DNA of 64,000 nucleotides, taken from assembly GCA_021798915.1 (NCBI GenBank), contig JAJZBM010000005.1, positions 82,859 through 146,858 on the forward strand, given 5' to 3'. The notes under the pieces were generated by a model that did not search any database, was not told the origin of the DNA, and saw nothing but the letters and a program-made list of their open reading frames with translations. This stretch comes from Pseudomonadota bacterium (GTDB lineage: Bacteria; Pseudomonadota; Alphaproteobacteria; Acetobacterales; Acetobacteraceae). Below are positions 48,169 to 59,022 of this stretch, one piece after another. Position numbers and translations under genes: made by a program. The stretch's first letter is position 1. The number at the start of each line of letters is the position of its first letter.

Positions 48169-49073
48169 GCGGCCTGCTCCACCATCCAGGCGCAAAGCGC
48201 GGGGAAATCCATGCCGGCGAGCGCCGCCTGCTCGGGCAACAGCGAGGTCGCGGTCATTCCCGGCTGGGTATTGACCTCGAGCAGCACCAGCCGGCCGGGC
48301 TCGCCGGCGGTATCGTCGTAGCGAAAATCGGCGCGGCTCGCCCCGCGGCAGCCGAGCGCGCGATGGGCGGCGAGCGCCAGCGCCCGTGCCTCCTCGAACG
48401 CCGCCGGTGCGATCCGCGCCGGCAGCACGTGGCGCGAGCCGCCGGTCGTGTATTTCGCCTGATAATCATAGAACCCGGCGGCGGGGACGATTTCGGTGAC
48501 GGTGAGGGCGCGTTCGCCGAGCACGCCGACCGTGACCTCGCGCCCGGGGATGAAGGCCTCGACCAGGGCGCGGTCGCCAAAGCGCCAGTTCGCGGCGATC
48601 TCGGCGCGCCGATTATCGCCGGCGGCAACGATCGCGACGCCGACCGAGGAGCCCTCCCCGAGCGGTTTCACGACATAGGGCGGGGGCAGCGGGTCGCTGG
48701 CGGCGAGTTCGGCACGGGTCACCACCCGCCCCGGCGCGATCGGCAGGCCGGCGGCGGCAAACACCCGCCGCGCTGCTTCCTTGTCCATGGCCAGGGCCGA
48801 GGCGAGCACGCCGGAATGGGTGTAGGGGATGCCGAGCCATTCGAGCACGCCCTGGATCGCGCCATCCTCGCCGAAACGCCCGTGCAGCGCGTTGAAAACC
48901 ACGTCCGGGGCGGGGGTGAGGGCGGCGATGACGGCGCCGAGATCGGGCCCGACCTCGACCGGCACCACCGCGAACCCGGCCGCGGCGAGCGCGGCCATGA
49001 CCTGCCGGCCGGAGGTCAGGCTCACCTCGCGTTCGGCCGAAATCCCGCCATGGAGCACCGCGACCCGGGTCAT
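48156..49073 (-). CDS. ddl: D-alanine--D-alanine ligase
   Basis: ATP-grasp enzyme of 305 residues making the D-Ala-D-Ala end of the peptidoglycan stem. Motifs: VAVLHGGISAEREVSLTSG, FNALHGRFGEDGAIQGVLEWLGIPYTHSGVLASALAMDK, VVKPLGEGSSVGV, and LLEVNTQPGMTATSLLPEQAALAGM with the metal-binding residues. ATG 49073 overlaps the murB stop (ATGA). Confidence 0.95.
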   Translation of the reverse strand: MTRVAVLHGGISAEREVSLTSGRQVMAALAAAGFAVVPVEVGPDLGAVIAALTPAPDVVFNALHGRFGEDGAIQGVLEWLGIPYTHSGVLASALAMDKEAARRVFAAAGLPIAPGRVVTRAELAASDPLPPPYVVKPLGEGSSVGVAIVAAGDNRRAEIAANWRFGDRALVEAFIPGREVTVGVLGERALTVTEIVPAAGFYDYQAKYTTGGSRHVLPARIAPAAFEEARALALAAHRALGCRGASRADFRYDDTAGEPGRLVLLEVNTQPGMTATSLLPEQAALAGMDFPALCAWMVEQAACRV

Positions 49074-50053
49074 CGCCGCCCCTTCAGCATCCCTGGGGGC
49101 ATCCCTGGGGGCACCCCGGGTGGCATCCCGAGCGGCACGCCCAGGCGGCGGATCTCCCAGGCGAGCGAAACGCCGGTCGCGGCCAGCACCCGCGCCCGCA
49201 CCGTCTCGCCGAGCGCCTCGATCTCGGCCGCCCGGGCGCCGCCGGTATTGATCAGGAAATTGCAGTGTTGTTCGGAGACTTGCGCAGCACCCTGGCGCAG
49301 GCCGCGGCAGCCGGCGGCGTCGATCAGTTCCCAGGCCTTGAGCGTGCTTTCCGGCGGCGCCGGATTGCGGAAGGTGGAGCCGCCGGTGCGCGCCCGGAGC
49401 GGCTGCGTCGCCGCGCGCCGGGCACGGATCTCGGTGATCCGCGCGGCGATGGCGGCCGGCGCCTCGGGCCGGGCGCGAAGCCGCGCCGCCACCACCACGG
49501 CGCCCGCCGGGAGCGCCGCATGGCGATAGGCGAAAGCGAGGTCGGCGGCGCCGAGGCGGCGGATTTCGCCGCCGGCGAGCACGATATCGGCCCAATCGAG
49601 CACGCTCGCGATGTCGCTCCCGTAGCAGCCGGCATTCATCGCGACCGCCCCGCCGATGGTGCCGGGGATGCCGGCGAGAAATTCCAGCCCGCCGCGCCCG
49701 GCGGCGGCGGCGGCCTCGGCCAGCGTCGCGTCCAGAACGGCGGCGCCGGCGACGACGCCATCGCCATCGAAGGCGATCCCGCCAAAGCCGCGCCCGAGGC
49801 GAATGACCACACCGGGCAGACCGCCGTCACGGATGATGACGTTGGAGGCGGCGCCGAGCACCCAAAACGGCATCGCCTCCGGGAGGGCGGCGAGGAGTGC
49901 TGCGAGATCCTCGGCGTCGATCGGCCGCGCGAGCCATTCCGCCGCGCCGCCGACCCGAAACCAGGTCTGCGGCGCAAGCGCGGCGCCGGGCTGAACGCGG
50001 CCGCGAAACCGGTGCGGCGGCGCGAAAGGGGCGAGGATTTCGGCCGCCATCAT
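49070..50053 (-). CDS. murB: UDP-N-acetylenolpyruvoylglucosamine reductase
   Basis: FAD enzyme of 327 residues that forms UDP-MurNAc. Motifs: [68 protein letters not shown], the catalytic GGSTFRNP and [14 protein letters not shown]. It is a type I-like enzyme ending with a tail of GMPP/GVPP repeats (12-bp units at 49088-49135). Adjacent ATGs at 50053 and 50050 both overlap the murC end. Confidence 0.95.
   Translation of the reverse strand: MMAAEILAPFAPPHRFRGRVQPGAALAPQTWFRVGGAAEWLARPIDAEDLAALLAALPEAMPFWVLGAASNVIIRDGGLPGVVIRLGRGFGGIAFDGDGVVAGAAVLDATLAEAAAAAGRGGLEFLAGIPGTIGGAVAMNAGCYGSDIASVLDWADIVLAGGEIRRLGAADLAFAYRHAALPAGAVVVAARLRARPEAPAAIAARITEIRARRAATQPLRARTGGSTFRNPAPPESTLKAWELIDAAGCRGLRQGAAQVSEQHCNFLINTGGARAAEIEALGETVRARVLAATGVSLAWEIRRLGVPLGMPPGVPPGMPPGMLKGRR
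49088..49135. repeat. 12-bp tandem repeat at the 3' end of murB
   Basis: Two exact 12-bp units (49088 and 49100) and two diverged units (49112, 49124) encode the [14 protein letters not shown] tail of MurB, outside its catalytic fold. Confidence 0.85.
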
Positions 50054-51495
50054 GGCGCCTCCTCTCCCCCCGGCCGGCGATTTTGCGCCGCTTGCAGCGC
50101 CGCGAGCTGCGCCGGCAGCGCATTCGCCCAGGCGGTGATGGTGCCGGCGCCGAGGCAGACGACGAAATCACCCGGCCGGGCGATGGCGTTGACCATCTCG
50201 GCGAGGTGCTCGGGGGCCGGCAGCGGCACGACGCTGCGATGGCCGCTGGCGCGCAGACCCTCCACCAGCGCGTCGCGGTCGATGCCGGGGATCGGCGCCT
50301 CGCCGGCGGCATAGACATCGGCGACGATCACCGTTCCGGCATCGTTGAGCGAGGTGCAGAAATCCTCGAACAAGGCCTGCAGACGCGAAAACCGGTGCGG
50401 CTGCACCACCGCGATGACATCGCGCGCCCCGGCCTGGCGGGCTGCTTTCAGCACCGCCGCGATCTCCACCGGATGATGGCCGTAATCATCGATGATCGTG
50501 ATCCCGCCGGCCTCGCCGACCCGCGAGAACCGGCGCTTGACGCCACGGAAGGCGGCGAGCGCGCTTTTCAGCGTCGCCTCCGGAATCTCCATCTCGATCC
50601 CGATGGCGAGGGCGGCGAGCGCGTTCTGGACATTGTGACGCCCGAGCATGGGCAGCCGGAACGGGCCGAGGCGGCGGGCGTGATCGCGCGCCCGGTCGGT
50701 CGCGACGACCTCGAAGGTCGCGCCGAGCTTGTCGGCCACCAAGCGCTCGGCGCGGATATCGGCCTGCGGCGAAAATCCATAGGTGATGACGCGATGATCC
50801 CCGAGCCGCGAGATCATCTGCTGCACCGCCGGATGATCGACGCAGAGCACCGCGAAGCCGTAGAACGGGATATTGCCGACGAACTGGTCGTAGCCGGCGA
50901 TCATCGCCTCCTGCGTGCCCCAATGGTCGAGATGCTCGGGGTCCATGTTGGTGACCACCGCGACCACCGCCGGCAGGCGGAGGAAGCTGCCGTCGCTCTC
51001 ATCGGCCTCGACCACCATCCATTCGCCGGCGCCGAGCCGCGTGTTGGTGCCGTAGGCGTTGATGATGCCGCCATTGATCACCGTCGGGTCGAGGCGTGCG
51101 GCTTCGAGCACGGCGGCGATCAGGCTCGTCGTCGTCGTCTTGCCATGCGTGCCGCCGACCGCGATCGACCATCGGAGGCGCATCAGCTCGGCCAGCATTT
51201 CGGCCCGCCGTACCACCGGAATGAAACGCTGGCGGGCGGCGAGGACTTCGGGATTGTCGCGCCGGATCGCGCTCGAGACCACGACGACGCGGGCCTCGCC
51301 GAGATTGTCTGCCGCATGCCCGATCGCGACCGGAATGCCGGCGCCGCGCAGGCGCTGGACATTGGCGCTCTCGGCGACGTCGCTACCCTGGACGCGGTAG
51401 CCGAGATTGTGCAGCACCTCGGCGATGCCGGACATGCCGATGCCGCCGATGCCGACGAAATGCAGCGTCCCGATGGCGAGCGGCAGCGCCCTCAT
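50050..51495 (-). CDS. murC: UDP-N-acetylmuramate--L-alanine ligase
   Basis: Adds L-Ala to UDP-MurNAc. The 481-residue Mur ligase shows [18 protein letters not shown], Walker A-like [39 protein letters not shown], and the C-terminal [14 protein letters not shown] and [12 protein letters not shown] 51495 overlaps the murG stop (ATGA). Confidence 0.96.
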   Translation of the reverse strand: MRALPLAIGTLHFVGIGGIGMSGIAEVLHNLGYRVQGSDVAESANVQRLRGAGIPVAIGHAADNLGEARVVVVSSAIRRDNPEVLAARQRFIPVVRRAEMLAELMRLRWSIAVGGTHGKTTTTSLIAAVLEAARLDPTVINGGIINAYGTNTRLGAGEWMVVEADESDGSFLRLPAVVAVVTNMDPEHLDHWGTQEAMIAGYDQFVGNIPFYGFAVLCVDHPAVQQMISRLGDHRVITYGFSPQADIRAERLVADKLGATFEVVATDRARDHARRLGPFRLPMLGRHNVQNALAALAIGIEMEIPEATLKSALAAFRGVKRRFSRVGEAGGITIIDDYGHHPVEIAAVLKAARQAGARDVIAVVQPHRFSRLQALFEDFCTSLNDAGTVIVADVYAAGEAPIPGIDRDALVEGLRASGHRSVVPLPAPEHLAEMVNAIARPGDFVVCLGAGTITAWANALPAQLAALQAAQNRRPGGEEAP

Positions 51496-52619
51496 GCCCG
51501 CACCTCCGCGCCGCGCGCATCCCGGCCGCGCACCGCCTCGGTGAGATCGGCGAGACGTTCGGCGGCATCGGCCGGCGCGCATTTCGCCGCCGCCGCCATC
51601 GCAGCCAAGGTCGTGGGATCAACGAGGAGTGTTGCGAGAAGCGTGGTGAGCCGCGCGGGCACGAAATCGGGCTCGGCGATGGCCACCGCGCCGGCGCCGA
51701 AGGCACGCGCATTGGCGCTCTGGTGATCGTCGATCGCGCCCGGCAGCGGCACCAGGATCGCCGGCCGGCCGATCACCGCAAGCTCGGCGAGCGTCGAGGC
51801 GCCGGCGCGGGCGATGACCAGATGGGCGCCGGCGAGACGCCCCGGGACATCGGCGAAGAATGGGGCGCATTCGGCGGCGATCCCGGCCTCGCGATAAGTG
51901 GCGGCGACGCGGGGCAGATCCTCGGGCCGGCATTGCTGGGCGAGGGCGAGGCGGGCGCGGAGCGGCGGCGGCAGGGCGGCGAGGGCGGCAGGGACGACGG
52001 CGCTCATCACCCGCGCGCCGAGCGAGCCGCCGAGCACCACGAGCCGGATCGCGCCGCTCTCGGCCGGCGGCGCATAGGGCGTCTCGGCGCAGGCGGCGAT
52101 CGCCGGGCGCACCGGATTGCCGGTCACCACGGCCGCGACCTTGGCCGGAACCCGCGCGGTCTCGGCGAAGCTCAGCGCGAGGCGCTGGGCGAAGCGGGCG
52201 AGAAACCGGTTGGCGCGCCCGAGCACCGCGTTCTGTTCATGGAGAACGACCGGAAAGCGGGGCGCAAGACCACGGCTCGCCAGCACCGGTGCGACCGCGG
52301 GATAGCCGCCGAAGGCGACCAGAGCCGCCGGGCGCAGCCGGCGGAGCCGGAGCCAGGCGACCACGACGCCCGCCGCCAGACGCAAAATCCCCCCGAGAGC
52401 GCGCCCGATCCCGCGCCCGGCGATGCCGGCGCCGGGGATGACGACGCGCTCTTCGCCGGCGAACACGCTTCCCTCGGCGATCCGGGTGCGGGCATCGGTG
52501 AACAGAACGACGCGCCTTCCGCGCCGGATCAGCGCCGCCGCCAGTGCCTCGGCGGGAAAGAAATGCCCCGCCGTGCCGCCGGCGGCGAGCACGATCGGAT
52601 GGCGCTCCAACCCCTTCAT
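51492..52619 (-). CDS. murG: Lipid II synthase (MurG glycosyltransferase)
   Basis: GT-B transferase of 375 residues that adds GlcNAc to lipid I at the inner membrane. Motifs: [63 protein letters not shown] and [40 protein letters not shown] 52619 overlaps the ftsW stop (ATGA). Confidence 0.96.
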   Translation of the reverse strand: MKGLERHPIVLAAGGTAGHFFPAEALAAALIRRGRRVVLFTDARTRIAEGSVFAGEERVVIPGAGIAGRGIGRALGGILRLAAGVVVAWLRLRRLRPAALVAFGGYPAVAPVLASRGLAPRFPVVLHEQNAVLGRANRFLARFAQRLALSFAETARVPAKVAAVVTGNPVRPAIAACAETPYAPPAESGAIRLVVLGGSLGARVMSAVVPAALAALPPPLRARLALAQQCRPEDLPRVAATYREAGIAAECAPFFADVPGRLAGAHLVIARAGASTLAELAVIGRPAILVPLPGAIDDHQSANARAFGAGAVAIAEPDFVPARLTTLLATLLVDPTTLAAMAAAAKCAPADAAERLADLTEAVRGRDARGAEVRA

Positions 52620-53737
52620 GGCTCGTCACCGTGATGGCGCCGGCGGGTCAGGGCGAGCAGCATCCCCATCCCGAGCGCGACCGCGAGCACCGAGGAACCG
52701 CCATAGGAAATGAACGGCAGCGTCATACCCTTGGTCGGGATCAGATGCAGCGCCGACGCCATGTTGACGAAGGCCTGCAAGCCGAAACTGGCGAGCAGCC
52801 CGGCGGAGGCGAGGATGGTGAACAGATCCCGCTCGCCGATGAGGCGGAGCAGGCCGCGCACGACGATGAACGCGAAGACGCCGAGCAGGGCGGTGCAGAT
52901 GACGAGGCCGAATTCCTCGCCGGCGACCGCGAAGACAAAATCGGCATGGGCGTCGGGCAGGATGTCCTTGATCCGCCCCTCGCCCGGGCCGCGTCCCCAG
53001 AGCCCGCCATTGCCGAACGCTTCGAGCGCGGTCGTGACCTGATAATGATCGCCTTTGCCGGGATCGAGAAAGCGCGCAACCCGACTATGGACATGCGGAA
53101 ACAGGAAATACGCGGCAACGCCGGCGCCGCTCATCGCGGCGAGCCCGACCGCGACCAGGAAAAGATTGAGCCCGCCGAGATAGAGCTGGGCGAGAAACAC
53201 CGCCGTCACCACAGCGAGCATGCCGATATCGGGCTGTGACTTCAGCAGCAGCGCGATCACCGCGTAAACCGAGGCGGCGAGCACGAGCCCGGGAAAACGC
53301 GGCCGGCGCGCTCCCTCGGCGATCAGCCAGGCGGCGACCACCGCGAAACAGGGCTTCAAAAATTCGCTCGGCTGGAGCGACATGCCAGGCAAGGCGATCC
53401 AGCGCCGCGCGCCCTTGATCTCGACCCCCTTGATCAGGGTGAGGGCGGTGAGCAGCAGCGCGATGATCCCGCCGATCAGCGCCAGACGCCGCACCCCGCG
53501 CGGAGAAAACAGCGAGACGGAGACGACGATCGTCGCGGCGAGGGCGAGAAACACCACCTGCTTCAGGATCAGCGTGTCGTGCCCCTCGCCGATGCGTTCG
53601 GCGACCGCCGGGCTCGCCGCCAGCATCATCACATAGCCGACGCCGATGAGGACGCCGAGGGCAAGCAGCGTCCAGCGGTCGATGGTCCACCACCAGCGGC
53701 CAAGGAGCGAGGTATCGGCGCGGGAAAGTGCTGGCAT
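52616..53737 (-). CDS. ftsW: Peptidoglycan polymerase FtsW (SEDS)
   Basis: Inner-membrane glycosyltransferase of 373 residues, working with FtsI in septal wall synthesis. About ten membrane segments. SEDS landmarks: GARRWIALPGMSLQPSEFLKP with the catalytic Asp-loop region, LLLKSQPDIGMLAVVT, and the end PTKGMTLPFISYGGSSVLAVALGMGMLLAL. The ATG at 53737 shares a base with the murD stop (TGATG). Confidence 0.95.
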   Translation of the reverse strand: MPALSRADTSLLGRWWWTIDRWTLLALGVLIGVGYVMMLAASPAVAERIGEGHDTLILKQVVFLALAATIVVSVSLFSPRGVRRLALIGGIIALLLTALTLIKGVEIKGARRWIALPGMSLQPSEFLKPCFAVVAAWLIAEGARRPRFPGLVLAASVYAVIALLLKSQPDIGMLAVVTAVFLAQLYLGGLNLFLVAVGLAAMSGAGVAAYFLFPHVHSRVARFLDPGKGDHYQVTTALEAFGNGGLWGRGPGEGRIKDILPDAHADFVFAVAGEEFGLVICTALLGVFAFIVVRGLLRLIGERDLFTILASAGLLASFGLQAFVNMASALHLIPTKGMTLPFISYGGSSVLAVALGMGMLLALTRRRHHGDEP

Positions 53738-55113
53738 CAGCGCCTCTCCCCGTCCGCCAGCGCGGTGACGAGGGCACGAAACGCCTCACCCCGGGCCTCG
53801 AAATTCGCGAATTGATCGAAACTTGCACAAGCCGGCGAAAGCAGCACTACGGCCCCGGCGGCGCGCGCTATGGCAAATGCCGCCGGCACCGCGTCCGCGA
53901 GCGTTCCCGACACGCGATGGGCAACGCCATGCCGCGCCAGGGTCTCGGCGAATAGCGGCGCCGCGCGCCCGATCAGCAACGCCTCGATGACGCGCGGAAA
54001 CAACGGCGCCAGGCTCTCGATGCCGCCGGCCTTGGCGATGCCGCCGGCGATCCAGACGATCCGTTCATGGCAGGCGAGCGCCCGCGCCGCCGAATCGGCA
54101 TTGGTCGCCTTGCTGTCATTGATGAAGGCCACGCCGGCGATCTCGGCGATGCGCTCGGCACGGTGCGGCAGGCCGGGAAAGCGCGCGATGCCGGCCGCGA
54201 TCGCCGGGCGCGGAATGCCGAGCGCCAAAGCCAGCGCCGCCGCCGCCGCCGCATTCTGGGCGTTATGCGTCCCCGGCAGGGCGCGCGCCTGCGCGAGATC
54301 GGCGAGCACGCCGTCCCGGTCACGGAGAATCCCGTCCGCGGCGAACACATCGGCCCGATTCGCGCCCGAAATCCGGACGATCTCGGGACCGCTCAGCGAA
54401 TCGGCCAGCGCCCGGCTGTCATCGTCATCGATGCCGACCACGGCGCGATCCGCCGCCGTCTGGCGCGCGAAAATCGCCCGCTTGGCGGCGATGTAGCCGG
54501 CCATGTCGCCATGCCGGTCGAGATGATCGGGCGAGAGATTGAGCATTGCCGCCGCATCGAAGCGGAGGCGCGCGATTCGCTCCAAGAGATAAGATGACAT
54601 TTCGAGGACGTAAACGCCGTGATCGGGCAAAAACGGCAGGGCGAGCGCCGCCGGGCCGAGATTGCCGCCGGCGGCAACCGGAACGCCGGCGCCCTCCAGG
54701 ATATGGGCGAGCAGGGCGGTGGTCGTCGATTTGCCGTTGGTGCCGGTGATGCCGACGAATTTCGCCGCCGAACCCGAAGCGCGCACGGCGCGATAGAGAA
54801 ATTCGACATCGGAGAGGATCGGCACGCCGGCGGCGCGAAAAGCCGCCGCCTGCGGATGCGGCGCCGGCAGATGATGCGGGATGCCGGGCGAGAGCAACAA
54901 CGCATCCATACCCAAAGGCGCCAATGGCGCGACGGTGATCCCTTCCGCCCCGCTTTCCCGCGCCATGGCCGCAGCCCGCGCCGCCGGCTGATCATCCCAT
55001 GCCGTCACGTCCGCGCCCATCGCCGCGAGCGCGCGCGCGGCGGGAAGACCGTTCCGCCCGAGACCGAGCACGGCGATCCTCTGGCCCGCGAAGATTTTGC
55101 CGAATCCGCTCAT
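53737..55113 (-). CDS. murD: UDP-N-acetylmuramoyl-L-alanine--D-glutamate ligase
   Basis: Adds D-Glu to the peptide stem. The 458-residue protein has an N-terminal UMAG-binding domain ([17 protein letters not shown]), ATP-binding [38 protein letters not shown] and C-terminal [17 protein letters not shown] and [22 protein letters not shown] 55113 overlaps the mraY stop (ATGA). Confidence 0.96.
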   Translation of the reverse strand: MSGFGKIFAGQRIAVLGLGRNGLPAARALAAMGADVTAWDDQPAARAAAMARESGAEGITVAPLAPLGMDALLLSPGIPHHLPAPHPQAAAFRAAGVPILSDVEFLYRAVRASGSAAKFVGITGTNGKSTTTALLAHILEGAGVPVAAGGNLGPAALALPFLPDHGVYVLEMSSYLLERIARLRFDAAAMLNLSPDHLDRHGDMAGYIAAKRAIFARQTAADRAVVGIDDDDSRALADSLSGPEIVRISGANRADVFAADGILRDRDGVLADLAQARALPGTHNAQNAAAAAALALALGIPRPAIAAGIARFPGLPHRAERIAEIAGVAFINDSKATNADSAARALACHERIVWIAGGIAKAGGIESLAPLFPRVIEALLIGRAAPLFAETLARHGVAHRVSGTLADAVPAAFAIARAAGAVVLLSPACASFDQFANFEARGEAFRALVTALADGERR

Positions 55114-56198
55114 CTGATCTTCAACGTCGCCAGGCCGACGAGGGCGAGGATCATCGAAATGATCCAGAAACGGATGACGATGGTCGCCTCCGCCCAGCCC
55201 TTTTTCTCGAAATGATGATGGAGCGGCGCCATCAGGAACACGCGCCGGCCGGTGCGCTTGAACCAGAACACCTGCACGATCACCGACAGCGTCTCGGCGA
55301 CGAACAACCCGCCGACGATCGCGAGCACGACTTCATGCTTGGCCGCGACCGCGACCGCGCCGAGCGCGCCACCCAAAGCGAGGCTGCCGGTATCGCCCAT
55401 GAACACCGCCGCCGGCGGCGCGTTGAACCACAGAAAGCCGAGCCCGGCGCCGATCAGCGCCGAGCAGAACACGGCCAGTTCGCCAACCCCGAGAACATGG
55501 TGGAGCTGGAGATAATCGGCGAAGACGCGGTTGCCGACCAGATAGCTGATGAGCCCGAAAACGCCGGCGGTGATGATCGTCGGCACGATCGCGAGTCCGT
55601 CCAGCCCATCGGTCAGATTGACCGCGTTGGAAGCGCCCATCATCACCAGGGCGCCGAATAGCGGAAAGAAAACCCCGAGCGGGATCAGCGCATCCTTGAG
55701 GAGCGGCAGGGTGACGCCACTCCCGAGCGGCGGGTGGGTGAGCAGCATGAAGGCGGTCGCGGCGAGCAGGCCCAATCCCGCCTGGCCGAGCAGCTTGAGC
55801 CGCCCCGGCAGGCCGCGCGTGTTGCGCTTGCTGAGCTTCAGATAATCATCGGCGAAACCGAGCGCGCCATAGCCGAGCGTCAACGCCATCACCACCCAGA
55901 CATAGGGATCGCTGAGATCGGCCCAGAGCAGTGTCGAGGCGATGAGGGCGACGAGAATGAGGACGCCGCCCATCGTCGGCGTCCCTTTCTTCGCCACCAG
56001 ATGGCTCGCCGGCCCATCATCGCGAATCGGCTGGCCCTGTCCCTGCACCGATTTCAACCAGCGGATCAGCCCCGGGCCGACGATGAAGCTCACCACCAGG
56101 GCGGTGAGACACGCGGCCCCGGAGCGGAAGGTGAGATAGCGGAGCAGGTTGAAGAGAATGAAATGCTCGGCATAGGGCCGCGTCAGCGTGTACAGCAT
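55110..56198 (-). CDS. mraY: Phospho-N-acetylmuramoyl-pentapeptide transferase
   Basis: Polytopic inner-membrane enzyme of 362 residues that makes lipid I. Motifs: [36 protein letters not shown] with the Mg-binding [44 protein letters not shown], and [25 protein letters not shown] with the HHH signature. The ATG at 56198 shares a base with the murF stop. Confidence 0.96.
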   Translation of the reverse strand: MLYTLTRPYAEHFILFNLLRYLTFRSGAACLTALVVSFIVGPGLIRWLKSVQGQGQPIRDDGPASHLVAKKGTPTMGGVLILVALIASTLLWADLSDPYVWVVMALTLGYGALGFADDYLKLSKRNTRGLPGRLKLLGQAGLGLLAATAFMLLTHPPLGSGVTLPLLKDALIPLGVFFPLFGALVMMGASNAVNLTDGLDGLAIVPTIITAGVFGLISYLVGNRVFADYLQLHHVLGVGELAVFCSALIGAGLGFLWFNAPPAAVFMGDTGSLALGGALGAVAVAAKHEVVLAIVGGLFVAETLSVIVQVFWFKRTGRRVFLMAPLHHHFEKKGWAEATIVIRFWIISMILALVGLATLKIR

Positions 56199-57559
56199 CA
56201 GCGCGCCTCTCGGGCGAGAGCGTCGATCACCAGGGACATGCGGCTGCCGAAACTCCCTTTCACCAGCACGGCGTCTCCGTCCCGGAGACGCGCGAGCAAA
56301 AGCGGCGCGAGAGCCTCCGAATCCGGGGCCTGCGCGCCGCGCAAGGCGGCGGGGATGGCAGCGAAAAGCCCGGCCATCAATGGGCCGGCGGTGAAGACCA
56401 GATCCGCGCTGGCGGCGGCCTCGGCGGCCAGCGCCGCGTGCGCAGCGGGGCCGGCGTCGCCGAGTTCGAGCATGTCGCCGAGCACCGCGATGCGCCGCCC
56501 CGCCTGCAGGCCGAGCACGGCGAGCGCGGCGCGCACCGAGGCGGGGGAAGCATTATAGCTTTCATCGAACAGCGTGATCTCCCCGGAAGGGAGGTGGAGT
56601 TGCCGCCGCGCGCCACGCCCGGCGAGACCCGCGAACCCGGCGAGCGCTGCCGCCCCCGCCGCCGGATCGAAGCCGAGCGCTGCCGCGGCGGCGAGGGCGG
56701 CGAGGGCGTTTTCCGCCATGTGTCGCCCGGGCAGACCGAGGTGAAACGAGAATTCCCGCCCGCCGATCACCGTCGTCACCGCGCTCGCGCGCGCGTCGCC
56801 GGCGAAAGCGAGCAGCGGCACGTCACCCGCGCCACCGAAGGTGACCACCCGCCGCCCGCCGGCCCATTCGCGGAGTTGGGGCAGGAACGCGCTGTCGGCG
56901 GGCAGGATCGCGACCCCGTCGGGAAGCAAACCCTCCATGATCGTCGCTTTTTCACGCGCGATCGCCTCCAGACTGCCGAGATGGCCGAGATGGGCAGGCG
57001 CGATCGCGGTGATGATCGCGACATGCGGGCGGGTGATGCGCGCCAGCGGCGCGATCTCGCCCGCGTGGTTCATGCCGATCTCGATCACCGCCGCCCCCGC
57101 CCCGGGCGGGAGCCGCGCGAGCGTCAGCGGCACGCCCCAATGGTTGTTATGGGAGGATTCGGCGGCGTGGACGCTGGTTTGGCCGGCGAGGATGGCGCGC
57201 AGCATTTCCTTGGTGCTGGTCTTGCCGACGCTGCCGGTGATGGCGGCGATCTTCGCCCCCGCGCGCACCCGGCCATAGGCGCCGAGCGCCGTCAGGCCCT
57301 GCAACGTATCGCCGACGACGAGCAGCGGCGCATCCTTGGGCAGATCGGGCGGCGCATGATCGACCATCGCCCCGGCCGCCCCCCGGCGCAGCGCGTCACG
57401 CACGAAATCATGCCCATCGCGCGCGGCGCGGAGCGCGATGAAGAGATCGCCGGGCGCCAGGCGGCGGCTGTCGATGGCAACGCCGTCGGCGGCGAACGGC
57501 GCTTGCATCACGCCGCCGGTCGCGCTCTCCAACGCCTCCGCCGTCCAGAGCGGGCTCAC
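56198..57559 (-). CDS. murF: UDP-N-acetylmuramoyl-tripeptide--D-alanyl-D-alanine ligase
   Basis: Adds D-Ala-D-Ala to the tripeptide precursor. The 453-residue protein shows [64 protein letters not shown] and [18 protein letters not shown]. The start is GTG at 57559, overlapping the murE stop (GTGA); no ATG fits the conserved N-terminus. Confidence 0.94.
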   Translation of the reverse strand: MSPLWTAEALESATGGVMQAPFAADGVAIDSRRLAPGDLFIALRAARDGHDFVRDALRRGAAGAMVDHAPPDLPKDAPLLVVGDTLQGLTALGAYGRVRAGAKIAAITGSVGKTSTKEMLRAILAGQTSVHAAESSHNNHWGVPLTLARLPPGAGAAVIEIGMNHAGEIAPLARITRPHVAIITAIAPAHLGHLGSLEAIAREKATIMEGLLPDGVAILPADSAFLPQLREWAGGRRVVTFGGAGDVPLLAFAGDARASAVTTVIGGREFSFHLGLPGRHMAENALAALAAAAALGFDPAAGAAALAGFAGLAGRGARRQLHLPSGEITLFDESYNASPASVRAALAVLGLQAGRRIAVLGDMLELGDAGPAAHAALAAEAAASADLVFTAGPLMAGLFAAIPAALRGAQAPDSEALAPLLLARLRDGDAVLVKGSFGSRMSLVIDALAREAR

Positions 57560-59022
57560 GCGGCACCGCCGAGCAGCGTGCGCACCACCACCGCGTCATC
57601 GAAGGGGAGGGTCTCGGCGCCGATGATCTGCCCCTGTTCATGGCCCTTGCCGGCGATCACCAGGACATCACCGGCGCCGAGTGCCGCGATTCCGGCCGCG
57701 ATCGCGGCGCGGCGGTCGCCGATTTCGAGCGCCGCCGGACAGGCCGCGCGGATCGCGGCGCGGATCGATGCCGGATCCTCGCTCCTCGGGTTGTCGTCGG
57801 TGACGATGACGTGATCGGCGAGCCGTGCCGCGACCGCGCCCATCAGCGGGCGCTTGCCGCGATCGCGGTCGCCGCCGGCGCCGAACACCACCGCGAGCCT
57901 GCCCGCGGCGTGCGGCCGGAGCGCCTCCAGAACCCGCGCCAGCGCATCCGGGGTATGCGCGTAATCGACATAGATCGCAGCCCCATTGGCGAGATGCGCA
58001 ACGCGCTCCAGCCGCCCGCGCACGCCGGTGAGGTGGGGCAACGTCGCGAGCGCGTCCGGGACGCCGAGGGCGGCGGCAAGGGCGGCGGCGAGGAGGGCGT
58101 TTTCCGCCTGAAACCGCCCGGCGAGGGGGAGTTTCAGGGTCTGGCGCCGGCCGTCCGCGCGGATCACGATCTCCTGGCCGTCGGCGAGCGGGGTCACGGT
58201 CTCGATCGCGATCGCATCGCCGCCTTCCCCGACGCCGAGGAGACGAAGCCGCCTGCGGGCGGCGATCTCGGCGAGCGCGTCACGGCTGGCGGGTTCGAGA
58301 CCGGTCGCGAAGGCGACCGGCGCGCCCTCGGGCAGCAAATCCGCGAACAGGCGGAGCTTGGCGCGGCGATAGGCGTCCATGTCGCGGTGATAATCGAGAT
58401 GGTCGCGGGTCAGATTGGTGAATGCCGCGGCTGTGACGCGCACGCCGTCGAGCCGGTGCTGATCGAGCCCGTGCGAGGAGGCTTCCAGGGCGAGATGGCT
58501 GATCCCGGCCTCGGCGAGCGCGCCAAGCGTCCGCGCGAGTGCCACCGGATCGGGGGTGGTGAGGCCCGGGCCGGGCGGAAAGCCGGGGGCGGTGAGGCCG
58601 AGTGTGCCGAGACTCGCCGCCCGCAGCCCGGCGCCGGCCCAGATCTCACGCAGAAAACTCACGACACTGGTCTTGCCGTTGGTGCCGGTGACGGCGACGA
58701 CGATGGCCGGCTGGCGTCCGCCGGCGAGGCGCGCGGCGATCAGGGCGAGGGCGCGGCGGGGGTGGTCGGCGCCGATCCGTGGCACCTTCGTGACCCCCTC
58801 CGGCCACGTCATCGTCGCCGGCGCGAGAACGGCGACGGCGCCGCGCGCCAGCGCCTCGGCGATGAACGCCCGGCCATCGGCGTGCGCGCCGGGGAGGGCG
58901 GCGAACATCGCCCCCGGCGTCACGGCGCGGCTATCGGCGGTGATCGCGCCGATGTCGCGCCCGCCATCGCCGTCGAGGGTGAGCGGCGTTGCGAGCCCGG
59001 CGATGAGGTCAGCGAGGCGCAA
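57556..59022 (-). CDS. murE: UDP-MurNAc-dipeptide--2,6-diaminopimelate ligase
   Basis: Adds meso-diaminopimelate; DDNPRSEDP contains the DNPR motif diagnostic of DAP rather than lysine specificity. Other motifs: ITADSRAVTPGAMFAAL, VTGTNGKTSVVSFL, TTPDPVAL, EASSHGLDQHRLDG, TNLTRDHLDYH and YVDYAHTPDAL. No ATG precedes the conserved start RLADLIAGL, so TTG at 59022 is proposed with GGAG about ten bases upstream, giving 488 residues and a 14-bp overlap with ftsI. The start is inferred. Confidence 0.93.
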   Translation of the reverse strand: MRLADLIAGLATPLTLDGDGGRDIGAITADSRAVTPGAMFAALPGAHADGRAFIAEALARGAVAVLAPATMTWPEGVTKVPRIGADHPRRALALIAARLAGGRQPAIVVAVTGTNGKTSVVSFLREIWAGAGLRAASLGTLGLTAPGFPPGPGLTTPDPVALARTLGALAEAGISHLALEASSHGLDQHRLDGVRVTAAAFTNLTRDHLDYHRDMDAYRRAKLRLFADLLPEGAPVAFATGLEPASRDALAEIAARRRLRLLGVGEGGDAIAIETVTPLADGQEIVIRADGRRQTLKLPLAGRFQAENALLAAALAAALGVPDALATLPHLTGVRGRLERVAHLANGAAIYVDYAHTPDALARVLEALRPHAAGRLAVVFGAGGDRDRGKRPLMGAVAARLADHVIVTDDNPRSEDPASIRAAIRAACPAALEIGDRRAAIAAGIAALGAGDVLVIAGKGHEQGQIIGAETLPFDDAVVVRTLLGGAA